From assembly GCF_002195995.1 (NCBI RefSeq), contig NZ_NHON01000001.1, forward strand, positions 259,906 to 323,905: a DNA stretch of 64,000 nucleotides, given 5' to 3'. Origin of the DNA: Inquilinus limosus (GTDB lineage: Bacteria > Pseudomonadota > Alphaproteobacteria > DSM-16000 > Inquilinaceae). This document shows positions 28,491 to 38,523 of this stretch, one piece after another. Under the pieces are notes generated by a model. The model worked only from the letters and a program-made list of their open reading frames with translations, was not told where the DNA came from and did not search any database. Made by a program: the position numbers and the translations under genes. Each line of letters begins with the position of its first letter. Positions within the stretch are counted from its first letter, which is position 1.

Positions 28491-29176
28491 GGTCCGCGAT
28501 GGAATTCGACCTGCTGATCTGCGACTGCGACGGTGTGCTGATCGACAGCGAGGTCATCGCCTGCGAGATCGACACCGAGATGTTCACGGCCGCCGGCTTC
28601 CCGCTGACCGTCGCCGACGTCCGGCGGCGCTTCGTCGGCATGTCGCAGGCCGGGATGCGGGCGGTGCTGGAACGGGAGGCCGGACGCAGCCTGCCGGCGG
28701 ATTTCGACGCCCGGCTGTCCGCCCGCCTGGCCGCCGCCTTCGAACAGGAGCTGGCCGCCCTGCCCGATGTGCGCCGCACTGTGCTGGCGCTCGGCATGCC
28801 GCGCTGCGTCGCCTCCAGCAGCTCGCTCGACCGGCTGCGCCAGACCCTGACCTTGACCGGGCTGCACGACCTGTTCGCGCCGCACATCTTCAGCGCCTCG
28901 CAGGTCGAGCGGGGCAAGCCGGCGCCGGATTTGTTCCTGTTCGCCGCGTCCCGTTTCGGCGCCCCGCCCGGCCGCTGCCTGGTGGTCGAGGACAGCGTCG
29001 CCGGCGTCACAGCGGCAAGGGCAGCCGGCATGACCGTGATCGGCTTCACAGGCGGCGGCCATTGCGACGTGGGGACGCCGGACCGGCTGCGCGAAGCCGG
29101 CGTCCACCACATCGCCCGCAGCTGGCAGGACATTGCGCTTGAACTGGTTCAGGCGGCCCCCCTTCCGGCGGGCTAG
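28487..29176 (+). CDS. HAD-superfamily subfamily IA phosphatase (beta-phosphoglucomutase/glycerol-phosphatase-like)
   Basis: This 229-residue enzyme has HAD motif I in CDCDGVLIDSE, motif II in CVASSSSLDRL, the motif III lysine in ERGKPAPDLFLFAA and motif IV in CLVVEDSVAGVTAA, with a helical cap between motifs I and II. Such enzymes dephosphorylate small phosphates or isomerise phosphosugars. The ATG at 28487 overlaps the phosphodiesterase stop (ATGA); an ATG at 28499 after GAGG is an alternative start. As the last gene of the operon it could remove phosphate from the monoester released by the preceding enzyme. The 255 bases that follow, up to the convergent cyclase gene, hold nothing recognisable. 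Confidence 0.9.
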   Translation: MRSAMEFDLLICDCDGVLIDSEVIACEIDTEMFTAAGFPLTVADVRRRFVGMSQAGMRAVLEREAGRSLPADFDARLSARLAAAFEQELAALPDVRRTVLALGMPRCVASSSSLDRLRQTLTLTGLHDLFAPHIFSASQVERGKPAPDLFLFAASRFGAPPGRCLVVEDSVAGVTAARAAGMTVIGFTGGGHCDVGTPDRLREAGVHHIARSWQDIALELVQAAPLPAG

Positions 29177-29431
29177 CTTGCTCTGGCCGGTCGAAGGCCG
29201 GTTGCAGTCGAGCCGCTGCGGCCGCTGCCGGAATCCTTGATGGTCGCGCCGCCATGGCCATGTCGCACCTGCAAGGTTCCCGCATGGACGCTGCCAAGCA
29301 GGTCTGATTGCCTGCTGCAGCCGGGCGATCCGTGTCCTGACCTCCGGATCACGGTCGGGCGCGCTGGTTCATGCCGACGCGGCTTGCCGATGCTGGCCGG
29401 CCCGGCGGTTTCGAGATCGGCGCCGGTCGGC

Positions 29432-31222
29432 TCAAGCCGCCGCCTGGCTCTTCGGCTGAATGTCATAGATGCGGAGCGGCACGCTCTTGCCCCTGAGGAC
29501 GATCGGATCGAGGGCACGGGTGGCAACCGGCAGCCCGAGATGCGCCGCCGCCTCGACCACCGTGGCGGTGGCCAGCGCCTGCCGGGGCTTTGCCGCCGCG
29601 CACAGGCGCGCGGCGACATTGACATGGTCGCCCAGCACGGTGAAGTCCATGCGGTCCCTGGCGCCGATCGCCCCCATCACCACCTCGCCCATATCGATGC
29701 CGATCCCGATCGAGAGGTCCCGGTCGGGGCTGGCCGCGGCAAGCTTGACCATGCTCTCCTGCAGCGCCACCGCGCATCGGAGAGCATCGGCGGCCATGGC
29801 GGGACCTTGGAACACGGCCATCACCTGATCGCCGACGAATTTGTCGATATCGCCATGATGCGCCGCCACAAGATCGGCCTGCACCGCCAGGTAGAAGTTC
29901 AACGTCTCGATCACGGTCTCGGGGTCGCGGCGCTCGGCGAAGGCCGTGTAACCGCGGATGTCGGCGAACAGGATCGCGACCTCGCAGCGCCTTCCGCCCA
30001 GATGCACGCCGGTCTCGTCGGAATGCTGGATGGCATCTATCGTCCCGTGGGACACGAACTTGGCCAGCTCGAACCGCTCGTTGATCTGCACGATCATGTG
30101 GTTGATGCGCTTCGCCAGATTGCCGATCTCGTCCCGCGAGCGGATATTCTTCACTCGGACCTGGTAGTTCCCCTTGGCCACCTCGCTCGCCGCCTCGCTG
30201 ATCGCCAGGATCGGGCGGCTGATGCGGTGCGCGAACACGGCCGCGCCCAGGACCGCGACGGCGAGGCCGCCGACCACCCAGAAGACCAGGCTGCCGATCA
30301 TGACGTCGACGGCATAATACGCATCCGCCTCCCGCTGCTCGACGATCACGGCCCAGTCGAAGCTGCGGGTGAAGGCGAAGGTGCCGAGCATCGCCGTCCC
30401 GTCCGGCCGCAGATAGGTGTCGACGCTGATCGCGCGGGCACGGTTGCCCGTGCGCGCGGCCAGCGCCTCCTCGACGATGTCGCGCCGCCCCAGCTGCTTC
30501 ACCTGGCCGAACTCGTTGAGCTCGGTGTCGAACAGCTTCCGCCCCTCCGCATCGACGGTGGTGATCATGCCGACCTGGCGGAACGGCTGGCTCATGATGA
30601 AGCCCCGAATCCGGCCGAGATCGATCTTCGCCGAGAGCACGGCACGCGCCCCGCTGAACCGGCTCTCGAGCGGCAGGGCGACGGTGGCCAGCCAGGTCTC
30701 GGTCTTCGGCTCATAGACGACGGCGGTGACCCGCGCATCCGTCTCTTCATCGGACGCCGCCGCGGCCAGCATCACCTCCGGCGGCGCCCGCAGCACGTTC
30801 AGCGGGTCGACGCCGGCCTCGGTGAGCCTGGTGCTGAATCGGTTCTGCGAGATCACCAGCGGCAGCCGGCCGCCGTCGAGCGTGATCTGCAGGGCCACGA
30901 TGTCCGGCAGCCGGGCGATGCCATGGGTCAGGATAGCGACCTTCTCCCCCACGCTGATCTTGTCGCTGTCGATGGCGCTGCGGATCAGCATGAGCGGGGC
31001 CAGCCAGGCGCGCTCGTAGATGTCGTCGATCTGGCCCGTTACCTCGCGGACGGTGGTGACAAGGCGTTCGTTGGCCACGCTCTTCATCTCGTCGCGGGCG
31101 ATCCGGATCAGCGACTGGCCGGCGAACAACAGCGGCAGCGCCGCGATCAGCGCCGAGAACAGCAGCAGCTTGCGGCGGAGGCTGAGCGACAGGAGGCGGA
31201 ACGCCCGCGGCAGGATGCCCAC
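29432..31222 (-). CDS. Membrane-bound class III adenylate/guanylate cyclase with Cache-type sensor and HAMP
   Basis: This 596-residue protein has an N-terminal membrane helix (residues about 18-40), a large periplasmic sensor region resembling dCache (about 41-300), a second helix (about 305-330), a HAMP linker (RISRPILAISEAASEVAKGN) and a C-terminal class III cyclase domain (about 400-580). The metal aspartates are in LFADIRGYTAF and KFVGDQVMAVFQG, and the GDHVNVAARL stretch carries the transition-state asparagine and arginine. It should make cAMP or cGMP in response to a periplasmic signal. It starts 10 bases after the PKD-repeat gene ends and is the last gene of that operon. Confidence 0.92.
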   Translation of the reverse strand: MGILPRAFRLLSLSLRRKLLLFSALIAALPLLFAGQSLIRIARDEMKSVANERLVTTVREVTGQIDDIYERAWLAPLMLIRSAIDSDKISVGEKVAILTHGIARLPDIVALQITLDGGRLPLVISQNRFSTRLTEAGVDPLNVLRAPPEVMLAAAASDEETDARVTAVVYEPKTETWLATVALPLESRFSGARAVLSAKIDLGRIRGFIMSQPFRQVGMITTVDAEGRKLFDTELNEFGQVKQLGRRDIVEEALAARTGNRARAISVDTYLRPDGTAMLGTFAFTRSFDWAVIVEQREADAYYAVDVMIGSLVFWVVGGLAVAVLGAAVFAHRISRPILAISEAASEVAKGNYQVRVKNIRSRDEIGNLAKRINHMIVQINERFELAKFVSHGTIDAIQHSDETGVHLGGRRCEVAILFADIRGYTAFAERRDPETVIETLNFYLAVQADLVAAHHGDIDKFVGDQVMAVFQGPAMAADALRCAVALQESMVKLAAASPDRDLSIGIGIDMGEVVMGAIGARDRMDFTVLGDHVNVAARLCAAAKPRQALATATVVEAAAHLGLPVATRALDPIVLRGKSVPLRIYDIQPKSQAAA

Positions 31223-31232
31223 GGCGCCGGCC

Positions 31233-34200
31233 TTAGTCCGGCGGGATGGCCGGCGGGACGGCCGGCGGCGCCTCGGTCACCTGCACCGGGTCGTGCCGGC
31301 GGACCGTGGCGACGGTGCTGTCGGTCGCAGTGCCGCAGGACAGCCCGGAACCGTCGGTAACCGTCAGCTCCACCGGGATGTCGCCGGCCTGCCGGAACAG
31401 GTGCCGGACGCGCTCGCCGGATTCGGTGGTGCCGTCGCCGATCCGCCAGACATGGGTCAGGGCGCCGCCATCGGGGTCGCGGGACCGGGTGCCGTCGAGC
31501 AGCACCGCATCCGCGGCGCCGCCGATGAAGGCCTCGAAGGGCGGCCCGGCATCGGCGACCGGCGGTGCATTGACCACGACCTGCACCGATCTGCGGGTCG
31601 AGGCGCAGCTCGACTCCGTGTCGTCGGTCACGGTCAGGGCCACGTCATATGTCCCCGGCGCCGCGAAGCTGTGGGTGGCGGTCGGGCCCTGCGCGCTGCC
31701 GCCATCGCCGAAGTTCCACTGGTAACGGATGATGCGGCCGTCCGGGTCATAGGACGACGCGCCGTCGAAGACGATCTCGGTCATCGGGCAGACGAGGCGC
31801 TGCGGGCCCGGCATAGCCACCGGCGGCCGGTTGATGTGGAGCATGCGGGTCAGCGGCCGGCGGCTGCTGGCCAGGTCGCGGCCGTCATCCGGGATGATGG
31901 TCACGTCGTAGCGGCCCGGCGTGTCGAAGCGGCGGACGAAGCTGTGGGCGCCCTCCGCCGTGCCCGCGTCCCGCCATCCGCTTTCCATCGGCTTCGCGGC
32001 CGTTCCCTTGACGGCGAGGCGGACATCCTCGCCGATGCAGGCAGCGGCGGGCAGCGCGATGTCGGGAGCCGGCGGCGGGCGCACGGTCAGCGGCTTCTCC
32101 ACCGTCATGGCGGAGTTCTCGACCCCGGCCTCGTCGGTCACCGTCAGCCGCACCCTGTAGCGGCCGGCCGCCGTGAAGCGGTGGCTGGCCCGCACCCCCT
32201 TGGCCGTCGTGCCGTCGCCGAAATCCCAGCCATAGGCGGCGATCGCCCCGTCCGGGTCGTGCGAGGGCCCGGCATCCAGCAGAACCTCTTCGCCCTCGGA
32301 GGCGCTGTCCGGCCCCGCGATCGCCGCGACGGGCGGCGCATTGACGGTGACGACATGGGTGGCGGCCACGCGCTGGCAGGTGGGCGAGGCGGAATCGCTG
32401 GTCACGGTCAGGGTGACCTTCTTCCGGCCGGGTTCGGTGAAGAGATGCCCGACGGCCGCGCCCTCGGCGGTGCCGCCATCCCCGAAATCCCAATGCCAGC
32501 CGGTGATCCTGCCGCCCGGCATCTGCGAGCCGGAGCCGTCGAAGGCGACCTCGCCGAGCGGCGCCGCGGCGCGGGCATCGATCTTGACGACGGGGCCCTG
32601 CAGGATCCGCACCGACATCTCGTCGGTGGAGTGCGGATCGCATTGGCCGAGGCGCTGGCCCTCGATCTTCAGGAACACGCGGTAGTCGCCGGGATGCTCA
32701 TAGACATGGTTTGGCTTCTCGCCGATCGCGAATTTGCCGTCGCCGAAATCCCAGTCGTAGCGCTTGATCGTGCCGTTCGGGTCGAAGGAGCGGGAGGCGT
32801 CGAAATCGATCGGCGACATGGCGCAGGCTTCGATGTCCGGGCCGGCATCCGCCGACGGGCCCTGGTCGACCTTGACCGACACGCTGTCGGCATCCTTGCT
32901 GTTGGCGAGGCCGGCGCTGTCCTGCACCGACAGGGTGACCGGATAGACGCCGCCGCTGCGGTAGGTCTTGGTCGGGTTGACGATGCCTGAGGTCGTGCCG
33001 TCGCCGAAATCCCAGTCGTAGCGCAGGGCGCCGCCCTGGGGGTCGACGGATTTGGACCCGTCGAAGGTGATCACATCCCCGGTGCAGACCTGGCGGTTGC
33101 CGCCGGCATCCGCCACCGGCGGCTGGTGGATCACCAGCGACCTGGCGGCCTGGGCGACGGAGTTGCGCAGGCCCTTGCCGTCATCGACCACCAGAATGAT
33201 CGGATAGGTCCCGGCGGTGGCATAGCTGTGCTGGACCTTGGCACCGGCGGCGGAGGCGCCGTCACCGAAATCCCAGCGATAGGTGAGCGCGTCGCCATCC
33301 GGGTCGAGCGAGGCGGTGCCGTCGAAGGAGACGATCAGGCTTTCGGTCAGGGTGTCGCGGCCGGGATCCGCGACGGGCGGATGGTTGACCGCGATCGTGA
33401 TCTCGCGCGAGTTGAAGCCGTTCGACGCGCCGCTGTCATCGGCCACGGTGAGGCGGGCCGTGTACAGCCCCGGCGCGGCGAAGCTGCGTTCGACCTGCGC
33501 CGAGGTCGCGGGGGCGCTGCCATCGCTGAAGTCCCAGCGATAGCTCGTGATCCGGCCATCGGCATCATAGGAGTTCGCGGCGCTCAGCCTGACCTTGTCG
33601 CCGGGGGCGACGATCAGGTCGCCGCCGGGATCGGCGACCGGCGCGGCGTTGACCGTGATCCGCGCCTCCTTGTAGTCGACGGCATCGGCATCGCCGCTGT
33701 CGTCGGCCACCGCCAGCCTGACATCGTAGAGGCCCGGCCGGGCGAAGCTGTGCGACGCGATGCGGCCCCTGCCCGTGCTGCCGTCGCGGAAATCCCAGCG
33801 ATAGTCGGTGATGTCCCCGTCCGGGTCGAGCGAGCGGCTGCCGTCGAACACCACCTTCTCCCCGGGCGCGACGACCCGGTCGGGGCCGGGATCGGCGACC
33901 GGGCGGACATTGACGGTCACGGTCATGCCGTCGGTCGACGAGCTCCATTTCGTTCCCGACCGGTCCGTCACGGTCAGGCGGACCTGGTAGCGCCCGGTCG
34001 CCTCATAGACATGGGTCGGCCTGGGGCCGGTGCCGGTGCTGCCGTCGCCGAAATCCCAGACGTATTGCGCGATCGCATCGTCGCGATCGAAGGAACCGGT
34101 GCCGTCGAAGGCGACGACGCTGGCGGTGACCAGCTGGTCGGGGCCGGCGAGCGCGACCGGCGGATCGTTGACGCGCACGCTGAGCGTGCTTTCGCCGGTG

Positions 34201-36128
34201 GCCGAGCCGGTCCCGGAATCGTCCCGGACGGTGAGGCGGACCGTGTAGGTTCCGGGCCGGGCGAAGGCGTAGGTGGTCTTCTGCCCCGTCCCCGTGTCGC
34301 CATTGCCGAAATCCCAGTCCCAGGTCAGCACGCGGCCGTCCGGATCGCTGGAGGCGGAGCCGTCGAACACCAGCGGCTCGCCGATGGCGGCCGACCTGTC
34401 GGCGCCCGCGACCGACAGGGGCGGCGCGTTGACGAGGACGGTCGTCGCCGCCGACGTGGTGGAGTTAGGCAGCCCGGCATCGTCGGCGACGGTCAGCCGG
34501 ACCGCGTAGGTGCCGGGCCGGCTGTAGGCATGGGTCGGCTGGGCGGCGTCGCTGCGCGTGCCGTCGCCGAACTCCCACTGATAGGCGGTGATCCGCCCGT
34601 CCGGGTCGAAGGACTGGCGGGCGTCGAAGGCGATGGTCTCGTCGATCGAGACACGCCGCGCCGGGCCCGGGACGGCGACCGGCGGCGTGTTGACGACGAT
34701 GGACGCCTCTGCGGTGTCGGCGCCGCAGGGCTGGCCGGAGCCGTCATCGACCGTGAGGCTGGCGAGATAGCGTCCTGGCCGGTCGAACCGCCGGCCGACA
34801 CGGGGGCCCACGAGGGTGTCGCCGTCGTTGAAGTGCCAGGTCATGTGCCGGATCGGCAGCCGGCCCGCGACCGAGGCGCTGCCGTCGAACGCGACATCGG
34901 CGCCGACCGAGGCCGAAAGCGGAGCCTCGAGGCGGGCCTCCGGCGGCACCGGGACATCGACCTCGGCCTCGGCCGCCGCGCCGTCGCCGATCCTGGCGGA
35001 GGAGCCGAGGACCTCCAGCCGGGCCTTGTAGCGACCAGGCTCGCTGTAGTCGTGACGGACCAGCGGGCCCTCCGCGGTGGCGCCGTCGCCGAAATCCCAG
35101 CGATAGACGAGCGGCCCACCTTTCGGATCCGTCGACCGGCCGGCATCGAAGGAAACGGACCCGCAGGCGGCCAGGTCGGACCGGTCGATCGCGGGCTTCG
35201 GCCGCACCAGGGCCGGCCAGAGCTTCACCGGAAGCTGGAACGGCACGGGATGGCCGGCGCCATCGGCGATCATGAAGGTGGCGTCGTTCGGCATCTCCAT
35301 GCCGCGGCCGAATTCGAGGGCCGCTTCCGCCCCGCCCAGTCCGGCGGCGGCAGGAATCTCGGCTGCCTGCCACTCGTCCTGACCGGATGCCTTGAGCGGC
35401 GCCGACTCGAAAGCAGTGGTCAGGTCGAGCGACCCGTAGGCCAGGTCGAAATTGTGGACGACCAGCCGGCCATCCCCGGGCGGCGGGCGAAACCGCAGCT
35501 CGGCGAAGGACCGGGAATCGGGCACGCGCACGACCGGCCGGTAAGCGAAGATCTCCAGCCCCTCCGGCGCCAGCGGCCGCGTCTCCCGCGCGCTCACCGC
35601 GACGTCGAAGACATTGCCGGCCGCCCCGGCCACGCCCTGCACCAGTAGGCGGAAGATCCGCCGCCCATCGACGGCATCGCCCTGGCGCGGATCGACGACC
35701 GCCACGGTCTTCCACTGGCCGACCGCATCCGCCTCGCCGCCGAACACCCTGTCCGCGATCAGCGTGCCCGCGGCCTCCTGCTCCGGCGCCGGGACGGCGG
35801 GGACCAACGGCGGAAGCCAGAAGGCGCCCGGGCCGCCGAACACCGCGTAGCGGGTCCGGCTCGCCCCGGGCGGGCCTGTGGACTGGTCGTATTCCGGGCT
35901 GATTCCGGGGTCGAGCACATTGATCCACAGCCGCCCGGACACCCCCTCGGGCACGCTGATATAGATCGTCTGCTGGCGGTAGAAGTCGCCTTCCCGGGTC
36001 AGCGCCTTGGGGCCATAGGTGATGAGGGCCGGCCTTTCATCGGCCGCGCACGCGGGCGATGCCGATGCGCCCGCCAGCGCGGCCGCGGCAACGACGAATA
36101 GCCATCCTCCCGTCCGACCTGCCCTCAT
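31233..36128 (-). CDS. Giant secreted protein with about fifteen tandem PKD domains
   Basis: This 1631-residue protein has a Sec signal peptide (WLFVVAAAALAGASASPACA), a non-repeated region of about 280 residues I do not recognise, and then PKD domains from about residue 310 to the end. I count fifteen units by their WDFGDG-type cores; unit 13 has lost the core and unit 15 reads WRIGDG. PKD domains are beta-sandwiches used in surface adhesion, carbohydrate contact and force-bearing rods. The ATG at 36128 was chosen because the signal peptide begins there; the open frame extends 26 codons further. No membrane anchor or sorting signal is visible at the C-terminus. It lies between the LysM/FecR gene and the cyclase gene. 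Confidence 0.88.
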   Translation of the reverse strand: MRAGRTGGWLFVVAAAALAGASASPACAADERPALITYGPKALTREGDFYRQQTIYISVPEGVSGRLWINVLDPGISPEYDQSTGPPGASRTRYAVFGGPGAFWLPPLVPAVPAPEQEAAGTLIADRVFGGEADAVGQWKTVAVVDPRQGDAVDGRRIFRLLVQGVAGAAGNVFDVAVSARETRPLAPEGLEIFAYRPVVRVPDSRSFAELRFRPPPGDGRLVVHNFDLAYGSLDLTTAFESAPLKASGQDEWQAAEIPAAAGLGGAEAALEFGRGMEMPNDATFMIADGAGHPVPFQLPVKLWPALVRPKPAIDRSDLAACGSVSFDAGRSTDPKGGPLVYRWDFGDGATAEGPLVRHDYSEPGRYKARLEVLGSSARIGDGAAAEAEVDVPVPPEARLEAPLSASVGADVAFDGSASVAGRLPIRHMTWHFNDGDTLVGPRVGRRFDRPGRYLASLTVDDGSGQPCGADTAEASIVVNTPPVAVPGPARRVSIDETIAFDARQSFDPDGRITAYQWEFGDGTRSDAAQPTHAYSRPGTYAVRLTVADDAGLPNSTTSAATTVLVNAPPLSVAGADRSAAIGEPLVFDGSASSDPDGRVLTWDWDFGNGDTGTGQKTTYAFARPGTYTVRLTVRDDSGTGSATGESTLSVRVNDPPVALAGPDQLVTASVVAFDGTGSFDRDDAIAQYVWDFGDGSTGTGPRPTHVYEATGRYQVRLTVTDRSGTKWSSSTDGMTVTVNVRPVADPGPDRVVAPGEKVVFDGSRSLDPDGDITDYRWDFRDGSTGRGRIASHSFARPGLYDVRLAVADDSGDADAVDYKEARITVNAAPVADPGGDLIVAPGDKVRLSAANSYDADGRITSYRWDFSDGSAPATSAQVERSFAAPGLYTARLTVADDSGASNGFNSREITIAVNHPPVADPGRDTLTESLIVSFDGTASLDPDGDALTYRWDFGDGASAAGAKVQHSYATAGTYPIILVVDDGKGLRNSVAQAARSLVIHQPPVADAGGNRQVCTGDVITFDGSKSVDPQGGALRYDWDFGDGTTSGIVNPTKTYRSGGVYPVTLSVQDSAGLANSKDADSVSVKVDQGPSADAGPDIEACAMSPIDFDASRSFDPNGTIKRYDWDFGDGKFAIGEKPNHVYEHPGDYRVFLKIEGQRLGQCDPHSTDEMSVRILQGPVVKIDARAAAPLGEVAFDGSGSQMPGGRITGWHWDFGDGGTAEGAAVGHLFTEPGRKKVTLTVTSDSASPTCQRVAATHVVTVNAPPVAAIAGPDSASEGEEVLLDAGPSHDPDGAIAAYGWDFGDGTTAKGVRASHRFTAAGRYRVRLTVTDEAGVENSAMTVEKPLTVRPPPAPDIALPAAACIGEDVRLAVKGTAAKPMESGWRDAGTAEGAHSFVRRFDTPGRYDVTIIPDDGRDLASSRRPLTRMLHINRPPVAMPGPQRLVCPMTEIVFDGASSYDPDGRIIRYQWNFGDGGSAQGPTATHSFAAPGTYDVALTVTDDTESSCASTRRSVQVVVNAPPVADAGPPFEAFIGGAADAVLLDGTRSRDPDGGALTHVWRIGDGTTESGERVRHLFRQAGDIPVELTVTDGSGLSCGTATDSTVATVRRHDPVQVTEAPPAVPPAIPPD

Positions 36129-36168
36129 GTTCCTGGCCCCGACCGTGCTTGCCCGAACGATCTCCCGC

Positions 36169-38523
36169 TCAATTGATGCGGTAGGATTGCCGGTTGCCGG
36201 CCGCATCCGTGAGGTCCACCGTCCTGACCGCGGCCGATTTCAGCTCGCCGCGGGGGACGGGAAGCGATCCCTGATAGGCCTGGGCGGCCCGGTTGAACCG
36301 GAGCACCGCATCCGCTGTCCCCGACCCGTATCCCACGGTCGCGAGGGCGGTCGCCGCCAGCCCCGAGGCGTCGGAGGCCCGGATCTCGAGCGCCGCGTAG
36401 GATCCGGCCTCCCCCACCTCGGGCGTAAGCTTCGCCGCCACCAGCCGGGGCGGCTCCTGGTCCAGCGTGACCGTGAACCGGACCACGTCGGTGTTGCCGA
36501 GCGTGTCGGTGGCGACCAGCTCGATCGGGTTGTCGCCGACGCGCAGGCTGACGATCTCATCGAAGGCGCCGTCCTTCAGCCCAACCTCGCCGCCATTGAT
36601 GCGGAGCGTCGCGTCGGTCTTGGCCACCTGGCCGCTGACGACGAGCGTTTCAGATGCGGTCAGGCGGGGCAATTCCTCCGAAAGAGTGATCACCGGCCGC
36701 TGGCGGTCGACCATGACCTCGATCCGCTGCGCGCTGCGGAAGCCCGACGGGGCGGTCACCACGATCGACAGCACCTCCTCATCGGCGCCGAGCGCGATAT
36801 TGAGCGCAAAGCGGCCGGCGGCGTCGCTGGCCGTCGACCCGCGCAGGGTGCCGTCGGCGCCGACGACATCAATGCGCGAATCCGGCCTGGCGCGGCCGGC
36901 CAGGGAGGCGATGTCGCCGGCCGCCAGCACCCGGCCCGCCGGGTCCCGCGGCACCGACGCATCCAGCGCCACCGCCTCGGACCGGTCCGGCATGACGCTG
37001 AACCGGCGCTGCACCCGGGTGGCGTTGCCGGCGCGGTCGGTGGCCACGACCTCGACGCTGTTGTCGCCCTCGCAGGCGGCGACCGGACCGGCGAACCGCC
37101 CGGCGGCAGTCACCTCGACCGGTTGCCCGTTCACGGACACGACGGCGCCCGGCTCGGCCTCGCCGCGGACCTCGATCGCCCCGTCGCGCTCGATCGCCCC
37201 CTCCTCCGGCGCGTCGATCCGCAGGAACGGCGCGACCTTGTCGACCATCACGGCGAAGCGCCAGGGCGTGCTGCGCTCCCCCGGCAGGCCGAAGGCATCG
37301 AGGGCGGAGACCCGCCAGTAATAGTCGCCGGGCGGCAGGTGCTCCACCCGGTAGGCGGGCTTCTGCAGCCCGAACTCCGAGACCAGCATGGTGTCGAAGG
37401 ACTGCTCGGCCCCGATCTCGAGCCAGTAGCCGGCGGCCCCCTCCGGGCCGGTCCAGACGAGATCGACCGAGGTGCCGTAGGCGATGCCGTCATCGGCCGG
37501 TGCGGCCGGGCCCGGCGCGGCCAGCACGTCGCGTTTCTCGCCGGCCTTGCCCTTCGCGGACAGGACGATGCCCTCGTTCCGCCCCAGGACGACCGTCTCA
37601 TCCCGGGTCGCGACGGCGACGGGGCGGTCGTCATAGTTGGTGAACTTGGCGCCCTCATCGCCGCTGCTGACCCAGAAATCCCCGGATTCGATGCGCGCCT
37701 TCGCCTCCGGAATGTCGACGGCGAAACTCGTGCGGTCGCTCTCGCTGGCGAGAAGGGCGTAGAAATCGCCTTCGACCAGGCTGACCTTCGCCTCCTCGTG
37801 CCGCGTCAGCGGGTCGTAGCGCATCTCCTGGATGACGGCGTTCGAATTGGCGTTGAGCCGGAGCCGGCTGGCATCGCGGAAGGTCAACTGGGCCGTCGAT
37901 TCCGACAGGGTGCGGACCTTCTCCTGCTCCACCAGGATGGCGCGGAGCTGGGCGGCGTTCCATGCCAGGTCCTTCGGCTTCTGGGCCTCGACCCATCCGT
38001 TCTTGTCGCTCAGCAGCGCCTCGGCCGCCTCGTCGCGGCTCTGCTCCGCTATGGCGAGGGCTTTCGCGGCCTGGGACTGGGATTCGAGCGCCAGATCCTT
38101 GGCGTCGCTCCAGGCGCGCTCGACACGGCGGCCGAGCGCCCGGTCGTAGAGGCCGATGGCGCGGCCGATCTCGTCCGGCGCGAAGAGCTGGGCCCCCGCC
38201 AGATTGGCCAGCCGGATCTGGTCGGCGCAGCGGGCCAGGGCGCGCTCCGCCGCGGCGATCAGGTCGACGGGGATCCGCAGCGGCTGTCCCGGCGACAGCT
38301 GGGCAACCGAAGCCACATCGCTGGCCTTCAGAATCTCGGGCCAGAGGTCGGGATCGCCCAGATAGCGCTCCGCCAATTGCCTGATGGTCTGGTTCGGCTC
38401 GAGATGAACCTCGATGGTTTCGGCCCGGGCGATGGACACAGAAACGATAAGAACGAGCGGCACCGCAGTCAGGCATTCGACAGCCGCGCGGCCAACCGAT
38501 TGGAAACGTGATCCGCGATCCAC
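36169..38523 (-). CDS. Secreted LysM / FecR / Ig-like multidomain protein
   Basis: This 784-residue protein starts with a GTG at 38523, five bases after GGAGG, and a signal peptide (CLTAVPLVLIVSVSIARA). It continues with a LysM-type peptidoglycan-binding domain (residues about 30-80, RQLAERYLGDPDLWPEIL), a helical region with many alanines and glutamates (about 85-200), a FecR domain (about 215-320, TFRDASRLRLNANSNAVI), a fibronectin-like module and several bacterial Ig-like modules to the end. A longer frame upstream uses a TTG with no ribosome site. FecR domains usually sit beside sigma factors; here the partner is a cyclase, 40 bases past a giant PKD gene in one operon. It likely anchors to the cell wall. 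Confidence 0.85.
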   Translation of the reverse strand: MDRGSRFQSVGRAAVECLTAVPLVLIVSVSIARAETIEVHLEPNQTIRQLAERYLGDPDLWPEILKASDVASVAQLSPGQPLRIPVDLIAAAERALARCADQIRLANLAGAQLFAPDEIGRAIGLYDRALGRRVERAWSDAKDLALESQSQAAKALAIAEQSRDEAAEALLSDKNGWVEAQKPKDLAWNAAQLRAILVEQEKVRTLSESTAQLTFRDASRLRLNANSNAVIQEMRYDPLTRHEEAKVSLVEGDFYALLASESDRTSFAVDIPEAKARIESGDFWVSSGDEGAKFTNYDDRPVAVATRDETVVLGRNEGIVLSAKGKAGEKRDVLAAPGPAAPADDGIAYGTSVDLVWTGPEGAAGYWLEIGAEQSFDTMLVSEFGLQKPAYRVEHLPPGDYYWRVSALDAFGLPGERSTPWRFAVMVDKVAPFLRIDAPEEGAIERDGAIEVRGEAEPGAVVSVNGQPVEVTAAGRFAGPVAACEGDNSVEVVATDRAGNATRVQRRFSVMPDRSEAVALDASVPRDPAGRVLAAGDIASLAGRARPDSRIDVVGADGTLRGSTASDAAGRFALNIALGADEEVLSIVVTAPSGFRSAQRIEVMVDRQRPVITLSEELPRLTASETLVVSGQVAKTDATLRINGGEVGLKDGAFDEIVSLRVGDNPIELVATDTLGNTDVVRFTVTLDQEPPRLVAAKLTPEVGEAGSYAALEIRASDASGLAATALATVGYGSGTADAVLRFNRAAQAYQGSLPVPRGELKSAAVRTVDLTDAAGNRQSYRIN

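Noticed and set aside
31300-35150. Regularly spaced DNA motif resembling a CRISPR or satellite array
   Set aside because: The period of about 250-260 bases follows the WDFGDG codons of the PKD domains and lies wholly within one coding frame.
36129-36206. Longer start for the PKD protein overlapping the FecR gene
   Set aside because: The added residues precede a complete signal peptide, so the later ATG at 36128 fits better.
33126-38511. Long plus-strand frames opposite the PKD and FecR genes
   Set aside because: They are shadows from GC-rich third positions; they are arginine/glycine/alanine rich, while the minus-strand frames show PKD, LysM and FecR domains.
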